Source: JAAFHB01 sp963675995
GTDB lineage: Bacteria > Bacteroidota > Bacteroidia > Bacteroidales > Prolixibacteraceae
Reading direction: 5' to 3'
Assembly: GCA_963675995.2 (NCBI GenBank)
Contig: CAXXIY010000002.1
Span: 2,294,001-2,358,000, forward strand
Length of the DNA stretch: 64,000 nt
Shown: in pieces, positions 34,441 to 44,526 of the stretch
Layout of the letters: each line of letters begins with the position of its first letter
Numbering within the stretch: position 1 is the first letter of the stretch
The notes under the pieces: generated by a model
Seen by the model: only the letters and a program-made list of their open reading frames with translations
Databases searched by the model: none
What the model was told of the DNA's origin: nothing
Translations under genes and position numbers: made by a program

Positions 34441-37400
34441 TTACACTCTCTTTTTAAAAAGTATCCTTAACATCGACGGATAAACGATCAACAGCAACGG
34501 CAGCGCGATGATAAAACCACCGATCACAGCAATGGCCAGAGGCTGATGCAACTGTGCGCCCGTTCCGATACCCAAAGCAATAGGAGAGAGGGCAATAATG
34601 GCGCCAAGGGCAGTCATCAGTTTAGGACGGAGGCGTGTAGAGATCGCATAGACGATGGCACCGTCGGTTGTGGTAATCTTTAAGTTTTGCTCAAATTGCA
34701 GGAAGGTAAATATTGCATTCTCACCTATGATTCCGATGATCATGATAATTCCGGTATAACTCCCAACATTTAAAGGGGTATTTGTGATAAAAAGGGCAAT
34801 CAGACTTCCCGAAATTCCCAATGCCGCAATAAAAACAATCAAAAGTGCCACTTTAAACTCTTTGAACAGGAACAACATCGTTGCAAAGACCAGTAAAACC
34901 GCTGTAATTAAAATCATCATCAGCTCACCAAACGATTTTTGCTGCTCTTCGTAGGCGCCTCCATAGGTAATGTGGTAGCCTTGTGGTAAATTGACTTTGG
35001 ATTGAATCTCACGCTTTAAATCATTCATCACGCTGCCCAGATCCCGGTTATTAAGCCTGGCAATAACGGGGATCATCGACTGCAGATTTTCACGATCAAT
35101 TTCAGCGCTCCCTGCATCTGTTGTAATATGAGCCAATTGAGCAATAGGATGCAGTTTGCCGTCGGGAAGAAAGATCGAACCTTGTTTTAACTGGTCAAGT
35201 GAAGTGGTGGCTGAATTGGGATAGAGCATTCGTACGGCTGTCAGCTGCTCCTTTTCGTAAATATTCCCTACTATTATCCCTTCAAGCTGTGTCTGTAACT
35301 GATTCTGGAAATCGGCCGGTGTAATGCCTAAAAGGGCCAGTTTCTGATGATCAGGTTCCAGATTGATGGAGGGGCCGGCAATGGTTATCCCATTAAAAAC
35401 GTCAGCAGTCCCTTCGACTCCCTCGGTAATTCTTGCCACCTTGCGGGCCAATTGCTGTAATATATTGACATTGTCTCCATAAATCTTGATTTCAATGGGT
35501 TGCGTCGAACTCATCAGATCGCCCAACATATCACCAATCACCTGCCCGAAATCTATTTTAAGCGCCGGTTGTGAGGATTCAACCTTCCCCCTTATTTCGT
35601 CGATCACCTCATTTGTTGAGCGTCTCCTGTCTTTTTTAAGTTGTATCAGATAATCCCCATAATTAGGTTCAGTTATAAAAAATCCCATCTGGGCGCCGGT
35701 CCGTCTTGAATAACTCTCAATTTCAGTTATTGACGGGAAAACTTTCTCCACCTCACGTAGCATCCTGTCGGTCTCCTGTAACGAAGTGCCGGGTGGGGAG
35801 GTATAATCAAGAACAATGCTTCCTTCATCCATTTCGGGAAGAAAACCGGTCTCCAATCTTCCGGGAATAAATACAATTGCGCAAATCAGCAATATCATAA
35901 AGGTAATGCTGATAAGTGGGCGAAGTATGAAGAACGAGATCCACTTACCACTTTTTTTGTGTGCCTCGGCAGAAGGCTTTGAAACAGTATTTGTTTTCCC
36001 TGACAGAAACAGGTAGATAACGGGTAATCCGATCCATGTGACCAGGAAGGAACAAATTAAGGTAATCATCATTGTATTGGTGAGGATCTTAAAGTAGGCG
36101 CCGGCCACACCACTTAAAATTACGAATGGAAGAAATATCACAATCGTGCTGATTGAAGAACCGATCATTGCTGGCAGCAGGAAGCCAACAGAACCCGAAA
36201 GAAGCTCTTTTGTAGGCTTTTCCGGAAACTCTTCATGAGTCCGGTGAATCTGCTCCACCACGACAATTGCATCATCAATAATCAATCCGATACTTGCCGC
36301 TATTGCTCCAAGGGTCATAATATTAAAGTTATACCCAAGCACATAAAGGACAACCAGGGTTAGCGACAAGGTTAGCGGAATCGTAAATAAAATGACAGTG
36401 CTTGACTTCAGGGAGCGGAGGAAAAGAAAGGCGACCAGGATAGCAAGCAGCAGACCAATCCAGAGGCTGTCGCTCACACTCTTAATCGAATCGTTCACAA
36501 AATCAGCCTGGACATAGTAGGGGACGAGCCGGACCCCTTTGGGTAATATCCGTTTGTTTAGTTCGTCGATCTTTTGAGTCACACCGGAGGTAACCTCAAT
36601 CAGGTTGGCATTGGGTTGTTTGACAACAGCCATTAATACAGCACTTTTTCCATTGGCGTTTACCCTTACATACTGAATCTGTTCGGCTATTTTAATGATT
36701 CCAATATCTTTCAATTGCAATACCCTTTTGCCGTCATTGCTGATTACAAGGTTTTCAAGCTCCTCCAGATTCTGGACATTAGCATCTGTAACAGTGAGAT
36801 ACAACCTGTTATAATCTGTGAGATAGCCGTTGCTATTTATAAAATTGGTCTGACTCAGGGCAGAGGTGATCTTTGCAGGGGTAATCCCTAATGCGGCCAT
36901 CTTCTGAGGCATCAGTTCGATGTGATACTCCTTGGTTTTACCTCCAATCACCCAAACTTCGGCCACTCCAACAGCCTGCGAAAGAAATGGCTTGACCGTA
37001 TAGTTGGCAATCTGGTTTAGTTCAATATTACTCCGACCTTTCCCTTCAATAACGTAACCCATCACCGGAAGGATAGATGGATTCATCTTCTCGATGCTGA
37101 ACGTAGTTCCTGCAGGCAGGTCGTTTTTGATCTGATTGATGGAGGATTCGATTTGTTGTTTGCTCAGATCAATATCCGAATCCCACTCCATAAACGCCGA
37201 TATTTCGCAATTCCCGCGGCTGGTAATACTTCGTACTGTTCTTAGGTTAGGTACCCTTTTAATTGCGTTTTCAAGCGGTTTGGTAACCGTCACCATCATC
37301 TTTCCCACAGGTTGTAATCCGCAATCAGCAATGACTTTAATCTTAGGGAAAGTAACTTCCGGAAAGAGCGAAGACTGCATTTTGGAGTAAGTGAATATAC

Positions 37401-37467
37401 CCGCCCCGAGAATGATAATCAGAATGACGAGGACAGGATTCTTATGCGAAACAAAAAAATCTCTCAT
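34441..37467 (-). CDS. RND efflux transporter, inner-membrane pump
   Basis: 1008 residues, typical RND length, with twelve membrane helices in two halves and two large periplasmic loops. The helix-4 motif SIGLIIDDAIVVVEQIHR carries the Asp pair of the proton relay. This favours a drug-type (HAE) pump over metal-type CusA, where this region differs. It exports substrates from the periplasm or outer leaflet through the adaptor and TolC channel encoded just upstream. It is the last gene of a minus-strand operon, 4 bp after the adaptor gene. The substrate cannot be told. Confidence 0.92.
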   Translation of the reverse strand: MRDFFVSHKNPVLVILIIILGAGIFTYSKMQSSLFPEVTFPKIKVIADCGLQPVGKMMVTVTKPLENAIKRVPNLRTVRSITSRGNCEISAFMEWDSDIDLSKQQIESSINQIKNDLPAGTTFSIEKMNPSILPVMGYVIEGKGRSNIELNQIANYTVKPFLSQAVGVAEVWVIGGKTKEYHIELMPQKMAALGITPAKITSALSQTNFINSNGYLTDYNRLYLTVTDANVQNLEELENLVISNDGKRVLQLKDIGIIKIAEQIQYVRVNANGKSAVLMAVVKQPNANLIEVTSGVTQKIDELNKRILPKGVRLVPYYVQADFVNDSIKSVSDSLWIGLLLAILVAFLFLRSLKSSTVILFTIPLTLSLTLVVLYVLGYNFNIMTLGAIAASIGLIIDDAIVVVEQIHRTHEEFPEKPTKELLSGSVGFLLPAMIGSSISTIVIFLPFVILSGVAGAYFKILTNTMMITLICSFLVTWIGLPVIYLFLSGKTNTVSKPSAEAHKKSGKWISFFILRPLISITFMILLICAIVFIPGRLETGFLPEMDEGSIVLDYTSPPGTSLQETDRMLREVEKVFPSITEIESYSRRTGAQMGFFITEPNYGDYLIQLKKDRRRSTNEVIDEIRGKVESSQPALKIDFGQVIGDMLGDLMSSTQPIEIKIYGDNVNILQQLARKVARITEGVEGTADVFNGITIAGPSINLEPDHQKLALLGITPADFQNQLQTQLEGIIVGNIYEKEQLTAVRMLYPNSATTSLDQLKQGSIFLPDGKLHPIAQLAHITTDAGSAEIDRENLQSMIPVIARLNNRDLGSVMNDLKREIQSKVNLPQGYHITYGGAYEEQQKSFGELMMILITAVLLVFATMLFLFKEFKVALLIVFIAALGISGSLIALFITNTPLNVGSYTGIIMIIGIIGENAIFTFLQFEQNLKITTTDGAIVYAISTRLRPKLMTALGAIIALSPIALGIGTGAQLHQPLAIAVIGGFIIALPLLLIVYPSMLRILFKKRV

Positions 37468-37471
37468 CAGT

Positions 37472-38392
37472 TCAATGGTTTGTAATATTTACGAAAGCAG
37501 TATCAGGTAATCCGTAATTGCCTGCGTTTACTATTCTATCGCTGAGGGAAAAAGCAGGAAAGAGAATTTCAACTTTATTTCCTGCAATAATCCCTAATTT
37601 AATTGGGATTTTAATTGCTGTGGTATCGTTGATCAACTTCATCACCCAAAAATTCTCCATTGTCTCATCCGACAAAACAGAAGATTTATCAATCACCTGC
37701 GCCTTATCCCTGGCATTCTTACTGATTTGAACAATGACCGAAAGATTTTCAGGTAGGACAGCAGCGTTCAAAGGTTTTACAATAAAAGTTTGTGTTTGCG
37801 AAACAGGATCAACGGTTGAAAGCTTACCGGTGATAGTCCCATCCAAACGTGTCGAATCGGGAAGGAGTATGATGCATCTTCTGCCTGTAACAGCATATTT
37901 ATTCTGCTCAAAGGGAACATTGAGCAGGAAGACAAAGCTGCTCTTACCAGCTATAACACAGAGCTGTTCACCGTCATTAATGTAATCGTTGGTCTGTTTG
38001 GTTACATCAGTCACAACTCCTGAAGCCGGGGCTTTTATCGATAGTTTGCCATTGAAATTGAGCAAAGAATCTTTTGCTGTGAACTTACTCAGAGCATCTC
38101 CCTCCTTGGTTTTAATTGCATATAATGGTTGACCAACCTGTACAATATCCCCTTGATTGATAAACGTTTTCTCAACATAACCGTTAATTGTCGATTTCAC
38201 AAAATTCTTCCGTTGAAACGCCGACACTGCATTAAAACTGATGATCTCGCTGATTGGCTGATTTTCAATCGTTGTGACCGTTACCGGTGTGGAGACATGC
38301 GAAAACTCTTCTCCTTTGGAAGAGGTATTGCTGTTACATCTGGTCAGAAGAGGAAGTAAAACAATGGCCAATAAAAATCTGTAGTTGCTCAT
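37472..38392 (-). CDS. RND periplasmic adaptor (membrane fusion) lipoprotein
   Basis: 306 residues, short for the family. The signal peptide ends in a possible lipobox (LPLLTRC, Cys 19). The biotinyl/lipoyl-like part is seen in GYVEKTFINQGDIVQVGQPL near 90 and in IKAPASGVVTDV. These proteins link the RND pump to the outer-membrane channel. The start overlaps the upstream TolC gene stop by 4 bp and the RND gene follows after 4 bp, so the three genes form one operon. Confidence 0.87.
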   Translation of the reverse strand: MSNYRFLLAIVLLPLLTRCNSNTSSKGEEFSHVSTPVTVTTIENQPISEIISFNAVSAFQRKNFVKSTINGYVEKTFINQGDIVQVGQPLYAIKTKEGDALSKFTAKDSLLNFNGKLSIKAPASGVVTDVTKQTNDYINDGEQLCVIAGKSSFVFLLNVPFEQNKYAVTGRRCIILLPDSTRLDGTITGKLSTVDPVSQTQTFIVKPLNAAVLPENLSVIVQISKNARDKAQVIDKSSVLSDETMENFWVMKLINDTTAIKIPIKLGIIAGNKVEILFPAFSLSDRIVNAGNYGLPDTAFVNITNH

Positions 38393-39621
38393 TTAAGATA
38401 ATTCAATTGGTTAACAATCTGAAGCCGGTTCATCTCTGCCGTCAGAAAGGTATTTTTTGTAGTAGAATAATTATTAAGGACAGTCATAAAATCGAGAAAT
38501 CTGACCAACCCTTTTTCAATTTCAATCTGGTACAAGTTAATCAACCTTTCCTGTTCCTTTATTTGCATAGCAATATCACTAATCAGATTTTCAGTCTGTT
38601 TGAGCTGGTTAATAAGCTGGTTTAACTGTAGTTTGTATTGCGAAGAATAGTAACGCCGGTAATAAACCCGGGTATTCTCAGCCAGATTTATTTTATTGTA
38701 CTGTAATTTACGCTGTTTTCCGTCGTAAATAGGAACCGAGAAATTGATTCCAAAACTTGTCCCAAAATTGTGAGGAATATTCTCCGGTACGATTGCATTA
38801 AATCCTGCATCAGCAAAAACACCTATTTTCGGCCGGTAATTGAGGTCAATAATTTGCCTATTGTTTACATTCTTTAAACTGTCGATCCTGAATTGTGTAA
38901 ACAGAGGGGAACTTTCCGGATTGAAATCGTTTTGAAGTGTGATCTCAGGCTTAATAAGCTTTATTTCAGATTGATCCGAAATTCCACAAATAAAATTCAG
39001 TAGGGCAAGGTCGTTTGTAAGCTGAATAAATGATTGTGTAACGGCAATTTTCTGAGAGCTGATCATGACCTGCAGATTCATCAGATCGGTCATCAGGTAA
39101 ACTCCTTTATCCACCAGGGCTTTTACAGTTTTTAGTTCGTCCTGAAGAAGTGTCACTACAGATTGATTAAACTGATACTGATTAAAATCATTGTATGCAG
39201 TAAGATACTGTGTTGTAATACTTTTCTTTAAGTCAATTATAGTTATTCTTTCGTTAATTCTGAGTGATTGGTTAATCAGTTGGAGTGATTGGAGCTGGCT
39301 GCTGATCTGCTTTTTATTAAACAACGATTGAGTTGCACTTACGATGGTGGAATAATTGCCTCCATTGGTGATCGATTCATCATATCCCCAACCGGACCCC
39401 GAAGGAGGATGCATTACCTGAGTCATCTGATTAATCTGAGGATGGTAAGCAGCAACGACTAGAAGACTATCAAATTTACCCGAAAGTTTCTGATTATTAA
39501 TATCGTAGAGTAATGGACTATTTTTAAGACCCACACTAATATAACTATCGAGTGATTGGGCATAAATATTCCCAACAAAGGATACTCCTAAAAAAATTGT
39601 GCTCAAAATAATTTTTATCAT
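38389..39621 (-). CDS. TolC-family outer membrane efflux protein
   Basis: 410 residues with a signal peptide (MIKIILSTIFLGVSFVGNIYA). Long coiled helices rich in Q, L and N alternate with beta segments (SFGINFSVPIYDGKQRKLQY, typical of the TolC fold). It forms the outer-membrane channel of the efflux system and is the first gene of the minus-strand operon tolC-adaptor-RND. Confidence 0.88.
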   Translation of the reverse strand: MIKIILSTIFLGVSFVGNIYAQSLDSYISVGLKNSPLLYDINNQKLSGKFDSLLVVAAYHPQINQMTQVMHPPSGSGWGYDESITNGGNYSTIVSATQSLFNKKQISSQLQSLQLINQSLRINERITIIDLKKSITTQYLTAYNDFNQYQFNQSVVTLLQDELKTVKALVDKGVYLMTDLMNLQVMISSQKIAVTQSFIQLTNDLALLNFICGISDQSEIKLIKPEITLQNDFNPESSPLFTQFRIDSLKNVNNRQIIDLNYRPKIGVFADAGFNAIVPENIPHNFGTSFGINFSVPIYDGKQRKLQYNKINLAENTRVYYRRYYSSQYKLQLNQLINQLKQTENLISDIAMQIKEQERLINLYQIEIEKGLVRFLDFMTVLNNYSTTKNTFLTAEMNRLQIVNQLNYLK

Positions 39622-39749
39622 CGCTGGCTATTCCCGGATTGAAATGAATAATTGCAGGGTAAAGATAGGAATATATCCATATTGATAAAATTCAGATATT
39701 GAATATTTAAACACACTCTTGTTGATATTCGAAAGACAAAATTATTCTG

Positions 39750-39757
39750 TAATTTTG
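39750..39757 (+). promoter_or_regulatory. Possible -7 element for the OmpW-like gene
   Basis: TAATTTTG fits TAnnTTTG but lies 84 bp before the ATG and lacks a -33 TTG at normal spacing. The same motif in the opposite direction at 39737-39744 could serve the TolC operon. Confidence 0.3.
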
Positions 39758-39841
39758 GATAAATTCAGGATATTTTGTTACTTGCTACTATTGTTATATT
39801 TTATCAGCATGTAAATTCTGTCTTATTTAACATCAATTATT

Positions 39842-40594
39842 ATGAAAAAAATATTCATACTCATTGTTTTAGGTGGTTGTGTGTTCTCAGGATTTTCCCG
39901 GAATCAGGATTCAACCATTCTTATTCGGAGAAATGTAGTAAAATTTTTGCCGATAAATATCCCTTTTCAGTCGCTTTCATTTGAATATGAGCGGATGATT
40001 AATGCGAAAAATTCGTGGACGCTGGGAATCGGACTTCCCAATCAAAAGTCGCTGATCGGTAAATATGGAATTGATGCCAGTTCCGATTTAAAATCTGTCG
40101 ATTTAGGTACCATGCACCTTCGGGCAGCTTACCGCCATTATACAGGTAAAAAGAGGCTTCCAAAAGGGTTTTATCTTGAGCCTTATCTGAAATATCAGCA
40201 TATCAAAGGGAATAGCAATATTGCAGGGGTGAACGACTATGATGTAGCCTATGATGGAAAATCTACCATTAACCTTAACACTATTAATTTTGGTTGTCAG
40301 ATGGGAATACAGTTCCTGATTGCTAAAAGAGTATCGCTTGATTTCTACTTTATGGGATTGGAGGGTGGCTTTTTAAGTGGAAATATTGTAACAACACCAA
40401 CCTCGAATACAGGTTACGACCCAATTGTTTTGACGGTATTAAAGGATGAGATTGAGCAAAAAATTGCCGATCTGCCCTCCTTTGTAAGAGACAAACTTTC
40501 TGTAACACAAATTGATAATCAGATTAATGTGAAGGCCTCCAGCATCCCATATCCATGGTATCGTGGTGGAATAAGTATTGGAATTGCGTTTTAA
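39842..40594 (+). CDS. Exported small beta-barrel-like protein of unknown function
   Basis: 250 residues with a signal peptide (MKKIFILIVLGGCVFSGFSR). Alternating hydrophobic and polar strands and a final aromatic residue (RGGISIGIAF) are typical of outer-membrane barrels; strands such as GFYLEPYLKYQHIKG fit an OmpW/DUF3575-like plan. It is 11 bp before the carbonic-anhydrase-like gene. No function can be named. Confidence 0.75.
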   Translation: MKKIFILIVLGGCVFSGFSRNQDSTILIRRNVVKFLPINIPFQSLSFEYERMINAKNSWTLGIGLPNQKSLIGKYGIDASSDLKSVDLGTMHLRAAYRHYTGKKRLPKGFYLEPYLKYQHIKGNSNIAGVNDYDVAYDGKSTINLNTINFGCQMGIQFLIAKRVSLDFYFMGLEGGFLSGNIVTTPTSNTGYDPIVLTVLKDEIEQKIADLPSFVRDKLSVTQIDNQINVKASSIPYPWYRGGISIGIAF

Positions 40595-40605
40595 CAAAAC
40601 AATTA

Positions 40606-41148
40606 ATGAACAGATTAATACCCATTCAATCAAAGCAAGATATACTTCCAGAATATCGGGATACTCCTATTGGATTGCTGCTGGAATACCACAACCTGAG
40701 TCGTCCGTTTGAGATTACGGAAAAAGCCCAGCTTTTGGTCGGAATGTGCATGGATAACCGTAAACACCTGCATATGCCCGATAATTTTGCCTTTATTATC
40801 CGCTCAGGAGGAGCTAACCTTAGATATAGTGAATTCAAGGTCTCTTATGCCATTGCTGTTGGGCGGATCAGACACATTGCCCTGATTGGACACAACAATT
40901 GCGGAATGGTGGATCTGATTTCAAGAAAAAAAGAATTTATAACCGGATTGGTTCAAACTGCGGGTTGGGATGAAGTAAGAGCTGAACGCCATTTTCTTCA
41001 TTTTGCACCTATGTTCGAAATTGGAAATGCGATCGGCTTCATTTTAAGTGAAACCAAAAGACTTCGCATTCAATACCCGAATATTCAAATCGCTCCAATG
41101 TACTATCTCGTTGAAGATAACCAGCTTTACTTAATTGAAGAGGATTAG
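40606..41148 (+). CDS. Beta-carbonic-anhydrase-like protein
   Basis: 180 residues from the ATG at 40606; upstream codons lie in the end of the barrel gene. The zinc ligands and catalytic dyad of beta-class enzymes are present: CMDNR (Cys, Asp, Arg near 47-51) and GHNNCGM (His and Cys), with RSGGAN in place of the usual RNAGN. It would interconvert carbon dioxide and bicarbonate. It is shorter than most active enzymes, so activity is likely but not certain. Its stop overlaps that of the converging ndh gene. Confidence 0.8.
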   Translation: MNRLIPIQSKQDILPEYRDTPIGLLLEYHNLSRPFEITEKAQLLVGMCMDNRKHLHMPDNFAFIIRSGGANLRYSEFKVSYAIAVGRIRHIALIGHNNCGMVDLISRKKEFITGLVQTAGWDEVRAERHFLHFAPMFEIGNAIGFILSETKRLRIQYPNIQIAPMYYLVEDNQLYLIEED

Positions 41149-42434
41149 TTCTTCAACTTGTGTTTCACAAGCAGTCGTAGCGACTGATCGTATGTAATGT
41201 ACTTCCAACTCCAGTTGAGCAGTACAATGAGTTTATTTTTGACGCCAACAATGGAGATAAGGTGAACAAAAGACCAGAGTAACCAGGCAAAATACCCCTT
41301 AAATTTGGCAAAGGGCAGATCTGCTACGGCGAGGTGTCGCCCGATAGTGGCCATTGACCCCTTATCGATGTAGCGAAAGGGCTTAAGCGGTTTATTCCTG
41401 ATCAGCTTAACCATGTTATGGGATAAATAATTAGCTTGTTGCAAAGCGACCTGAGCTACCTGAGGATGTCCATTAGGATAAGGCTCATTGGTCATCAGCG
41501 AATTATCACCAATGGCAAAAATATTGGTATATCCCTCAATCTGATTAAATGAGTTAACTCTTATCCGGTTATTTCGTCCGTACACCGATGTATCAATCCC
41601 ATCAATCTGATCAGTTGTAATACCTGCTGCCCAGATTACCGTTTTAACATCAATACTTACCCCCTCTGGAAGTAAAAGGGTACTCCCGTCGTAATTTTTT
41701 ACCTGCGTACCAGTACAGACTTCCACACCCAGATTTTCAAGGTATTTCAGGGCCGTAGCAGCTGCGCTTTCGGACATTCCGGAAAGGAGTCGGGGAGAGG
41801 CTTCAAAAAGCATGATCTTCATATTGCTCATATCCAGCTCAGGATAGTCCTTGGGCAAAACATATTTTTTCATCTCTGCCATTGCCCCTGCCAATTCGAC
41901 ACCTGTCGGTCCACCTCCTATAATTGCAACATTTAAATAGGATTTAACATCTTCCTCGGCACTTTTATTCAGGGCTTTTTCGAAATTTTCGAGCACCCTG
42001 TTTCGAATATAGAGGGCATCCGGGGCAGTCTTCATCTGAAGTGCATATTTCTCTATCTGCTCCTGATTAAAAAAATTAGTCTTTGCTCCAGTGGCCAGAA
42101 CCAAATAGTCGTATTTAAGTCGTCCAATATCAGTAATTAACTCATTTTGAGATGGTATTACCGATTCAACTTCTGCCATCCTAAAATGAATCCCGGTCCT
42201 TTGAAATACTTTTCTAAGTGGAAAAGATATGGCGCTGGGTTCAAGACCTGACATTGCCACCTGATAAAGCAGTGGCTGAAAAAGATGGTAATTAATTTTA
42301 TCGAGCAATACAATCTGAAAATTCTTTTTATAGAGTTTCAATGCAAGTTTTAGTCCACCAAACCCACCGCCAACAATGACAATGCGCTTTTCTGCACTAT
42401 CCGGAATATTAAGTAAATATTTTTTTAATGACAT
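41145..42434 (-). CDS. ndh: Type II NADH:quinone oxidoreductase (NDH-2)
   Basis: 429 residues, normal length. It has FAD-binding VIVGGGFGGLKLALKL near 19, the NADH-binding fold VAIIGGGPTGVELAGAM near 168, and the ATGA-type and FAIGD-type motifs that close the flavin site. The C-terminal 60 residues contain the membrane-docking region. It oxidises NADH and reduces the quinone pool without pumping protons. It appears monocistronic, with a terminator upstream that isolates it from the cytochrome operon. Confidence 0.9.
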   Translation of the reverse strand: MSLKKYLLNIPDSAEKRIVIVGGGFGGLKLALKLYKKNFQIVLLDKINYHLFQPLLYQVAMSGLEPSAISFPLRKVFQRTGIHFRMAEVESVIPSQNELITDIGRLKYDYLVLATGAKTNFFNQEQIEKYALQMKTAPDALYIRNRVLENFEKALNKSAEEDVKSYLNVAIIGGGPTGVELAGAMAEMKKYVLPKDYPELDMSNMKIMLFEASPRLLSGMSESAAATALKYLENLGVEVCTGTQVKNYDGSTLLLPEGVSIDVKTVIWAAGITTDQIDGIDTSVYGRNNRIRVNSFNQIEGYTNIFAIGDNSLMTNEPYPNGHPQVAQVALQQANYLSHNMVKLIRNKPLKPFRYIDKGSMATIGRHLAVADLPFAKFKGYFAWLLWSFVHLISIVGVKNKLIVLLNWSWKYITYDQSLRLLVKHKLKN

Positions 42435-42565
42435 CTTAATAATTGGTTGATCAATGTCATTTAAACAGAACTATTGTTTTTAAGTTCTGGAAAACAGGTT
42501 AAATAAAGGTTATATCGAAATTAACCCTGGGTTATGATGATTATCTTTTGACTTGAAATCGGTCA

Positions 42566-42609
42566 AAAAAAATAGCTCATACATTCGATCTGCATGAGCT
42601 ATTTTTTTA
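42566..42609 (-). terminator. Terminator of the cytochrome operon
   Basis: Near-perfect 15-bp stem (A-run arm 42566-42581, T-run arm 42595-42609) with a 13-base loop. Read on the minus strand it ends in a long U run, just past the OB-fold gene stop. Confidence 0.85.
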
Positions 42610-42625
42610 AATTTCAATCCTATAT

Positions 42626-43060
42626 CTATTCGGGAACACAATTAATGATCTGAATATCCATTAACATACCTGAGCACCTCCCTTTAAAAGAAGCCATTGA
42701 TCCTTTTGAAAATTGAGTAAGCCTCGGTGAATTGCGGACAACCTCGGCACTGTCGACCGTACAACTTACCCCTTCCATTTCATCCTCAAGGCTAAAAACC
42801 ATGCTATGGTTATCCAAAGTTCTGATGCTCTTAATTTCACCTTTAACAGCGATTGCTTTATCAAGGTATTTTGTGGTTGCTGAGGCCTCATCCTTTCTAA
42901 ATTCAGATATTAATTCTTTGGCTTGCAATGTATAAACCGCCGTTTCCCTTGAAAGATTTCTGTGTGGCATATTAAACGCATAGTATATGGCAGCAAAGGC
43001 AGCAATTAATCCGATCACGAAAATCCAAAGAACCAACCGAACCGCTTTTTTATTCGTCAT
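42626..43060 (-). CDS. Membrane-anchored OB-fold (tRNA_anti-like) protein
   Basis: 144 residues. One N-terminal helix (about 8-28) is followed by a linker and an OB-fold domain (YLDKAIAVKGEIKSI, then MVFSLEDEMEGVSCTV and GRCSGMLMDIQIINC), as in the family found in Bacteroidota beside cytochrome and YceI genes. The binding partner is unknown. It is last in the minus operon, 8 bp after the YceI gene. Confidence 0.8.
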   Translation of the reverse strand: MTNKKAVRLVLWIFVIGLIAAFAAIYYAFNMPHRNLSRETAVYTLQAKELISEFRKDEASATTKYLDKAIAVKGEIKSIRTLDNHSMVFSLEDEMEGVSCTVDSAEVVRNSPRLTQFSKGSMASFKGRCSGMLMDIQIINCVPE

Positions 43061-43068
43061 GATATTGG

Positions 43069-43617
43069 TTATTGTTGATAAGGAGCATATATCGCATCAA
43101 TTTTAATGGTAACCTCTTTGGCAATTTTATCTCTGACTGCCGATGGAATTGAGATACTGAAATCTTCAGGAGTCACTTTAAGCTCTGAAGAAGCGACAAT
43201 TTTACTTTTTCCCGGTGTGATTTGCGCTTTAAGGGTCACCTCTTTGGTTACGCCATGCATAGTTAACTGACCTTTCACATCCGCAATAACAGCTTTTTCA
43301 CTTTTCCAGTCGATAGGAGAGATGATTTTACCATTGAACTTTGCTTTGGGAAATTTTGAAGATTCCATATAATTCTCGTTAAAGTGCTCTTCCATCAATG
43401 CACGGCGGAATTTAAACGAAGTGGTCAATACGGAAAAGGCGACTTCATTTTTATCAGTGTCGATTAATGTTGTGGCCTGATTTGATTCTGCTACAATATC
43501 TTCCACCGAAGTAGAGGAATTGAAGTTGATTTTGGCATCTTTCGTGAAAAAACGGGTTTGAGCTCCTCCATTTAGAAACAGGAGACCAAAGAATAGACAA
43601 AGCATTAATTTGTTCAT
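43069..43617 (-). CDS. YceI-family lipocalin-like protein
   Basis: 182 residues with a signal peptide (MNKLMLCLFFGLLFLNGGAQ). The YceI features are a MESSKFPKAKFNGKI stretch, then a GQLTMHGVTKEVTL stretch and a C-terminal SIPSAVRDKIAKEVTI. YceI proteins form a barrel that binds polyisoprenoid or similar lipids in the periplasm. It sits between the DUF5777 barrel and the OB-fold gene in one operon. Confidence 0.9.
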   Translation of the reverse strand: MNKLMLCLFFGLLFLNGGAQTRFFTKDAKINFNSSTSVEDIVAESNQATTLIDTDKNEVAFSVLTTSFKFRRALMEEHFNENYMESSKFPKAKFNGKIISPIDWKSEKAVIADVKGQLTMHGVTKEVTLKAQITPGKSKIVASSELKVTPEDFSISIPSAVRDKIAKEVTIKIDAIYAPYQQ

Positions 43618-43631
43618 AATCAGCGTATTTA

Positions 43632-44522
43632 TTATTTATTAAATGAAAAAACCCTCGAGATATTGAATCCAAGATGTATTCCTCCGTCGCCCCAGTTTCC
43701 AGTTGTCTTCCCGATGAAACCTGCTTCGCGCATAGATTGAGAATTAGTCAACATTATTTGGAAAACATGGCCTCCTGTTTCAATATCAATACCAATGCCC
43801 AGTGGATTGTGATAAACTGTGGGAAGTGCACTCGCGTTGGCCCGATAGACGTAGTAATACTCGAAGTTCAAGGAAATTCGTTTGGACAATTTGTATCGGG
43901 CGCCCGCGCCACATGCGAAAAGGTCATTACGATCAGTCTCTAAAGGGACCTGGTTACGATGAACAAAAGTTGGGGTCAGCTGGAAAGAAAAACTCTCATT
44001 GAATTTTCTTGCGATAAGGATTTGTTGAACAAACGACATTCGTGAAGCATTCGTGGTCATTAATGGATTTACATTCGATGAAATATATTCTGTACTTGCC
44101 AGATAGGAGAGGTGTACAGGCATATTTTTTGCGCCTTTGCTTTGTCTCAGAATCGAGATTTTTCCAAATCCATCGAAAGTTTTATCCTCAGAACCACGGC
44201 CTAATCCAAACTCTAACCAATCTGTTACTCCATATTCCAGCGCAAAATGGATTTTGCCATAATCGAGGCCATACAAATTATAAGCTCCCGTATTCAGCTG
44301 ATCAAAACGATGCGAAATCCTGAATTCCAGCTGTTTCTTCTTCATTCTTTCGATTGAATGTCCATTGACTATCCTTGTGGACTTGAAGGTTGCCGTGGCA
44401 TAAGTGGTTACCGGTTTTACCTCTTTATCAAGTAAGGCATCCAGGTCCTGACTTGAGGCAGGGATCGAATAGAGTATAATCAATCCAAATCCAAGAATTG
44501 CAGTTAATATTCGACTCTTCAT
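43632..44522 (-). CDS. DUF5777-type outer membrane beta-barrel protein
   Basis: 296 residues with a signal peptide (MKSRILTAILGFGLIILYSI, cut near PASSQ). Barrel strands include LEFRISHRFDQLNTGAYNLY, DWLEFGLGRG and ISLNFEYYYVYRAN, ending HLGFNISRVFSF. Genes of this type usually accompany YceI and c-type cytochrome genes in Bacteroidota, as here. The function is unknown, perhaps a porin-like part of an outer membrane redox unit. Confidence 0.83.
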   Translation of the reverse strand: MKSRILTAILGFGLIILYSIPASSQDLDALLDKEVKPVTTYATATFKSTRIVNGHSIERMKKKQLEFRISHRFDQLNTGAYNLYGLDYGKIHFALEYGVTDWLEFGLGRGSEDKTFDGFGKISILRQSKGAKNMPVHLSYLASTEYISSNVNPLMTTNASRMSFVQQILIARKFNESFSFQLTPTFVHRNQVPLETDRNDLFACGAGARYKLSKRISLNFEYYYVYRANASALPTVYHNPLGIGIDIETGGHVFQIMLTNSQSMREAGFIGKTTGNWGDGGIHLGFNISRVFSFNK

Positions 44523-44526
44523 AGTG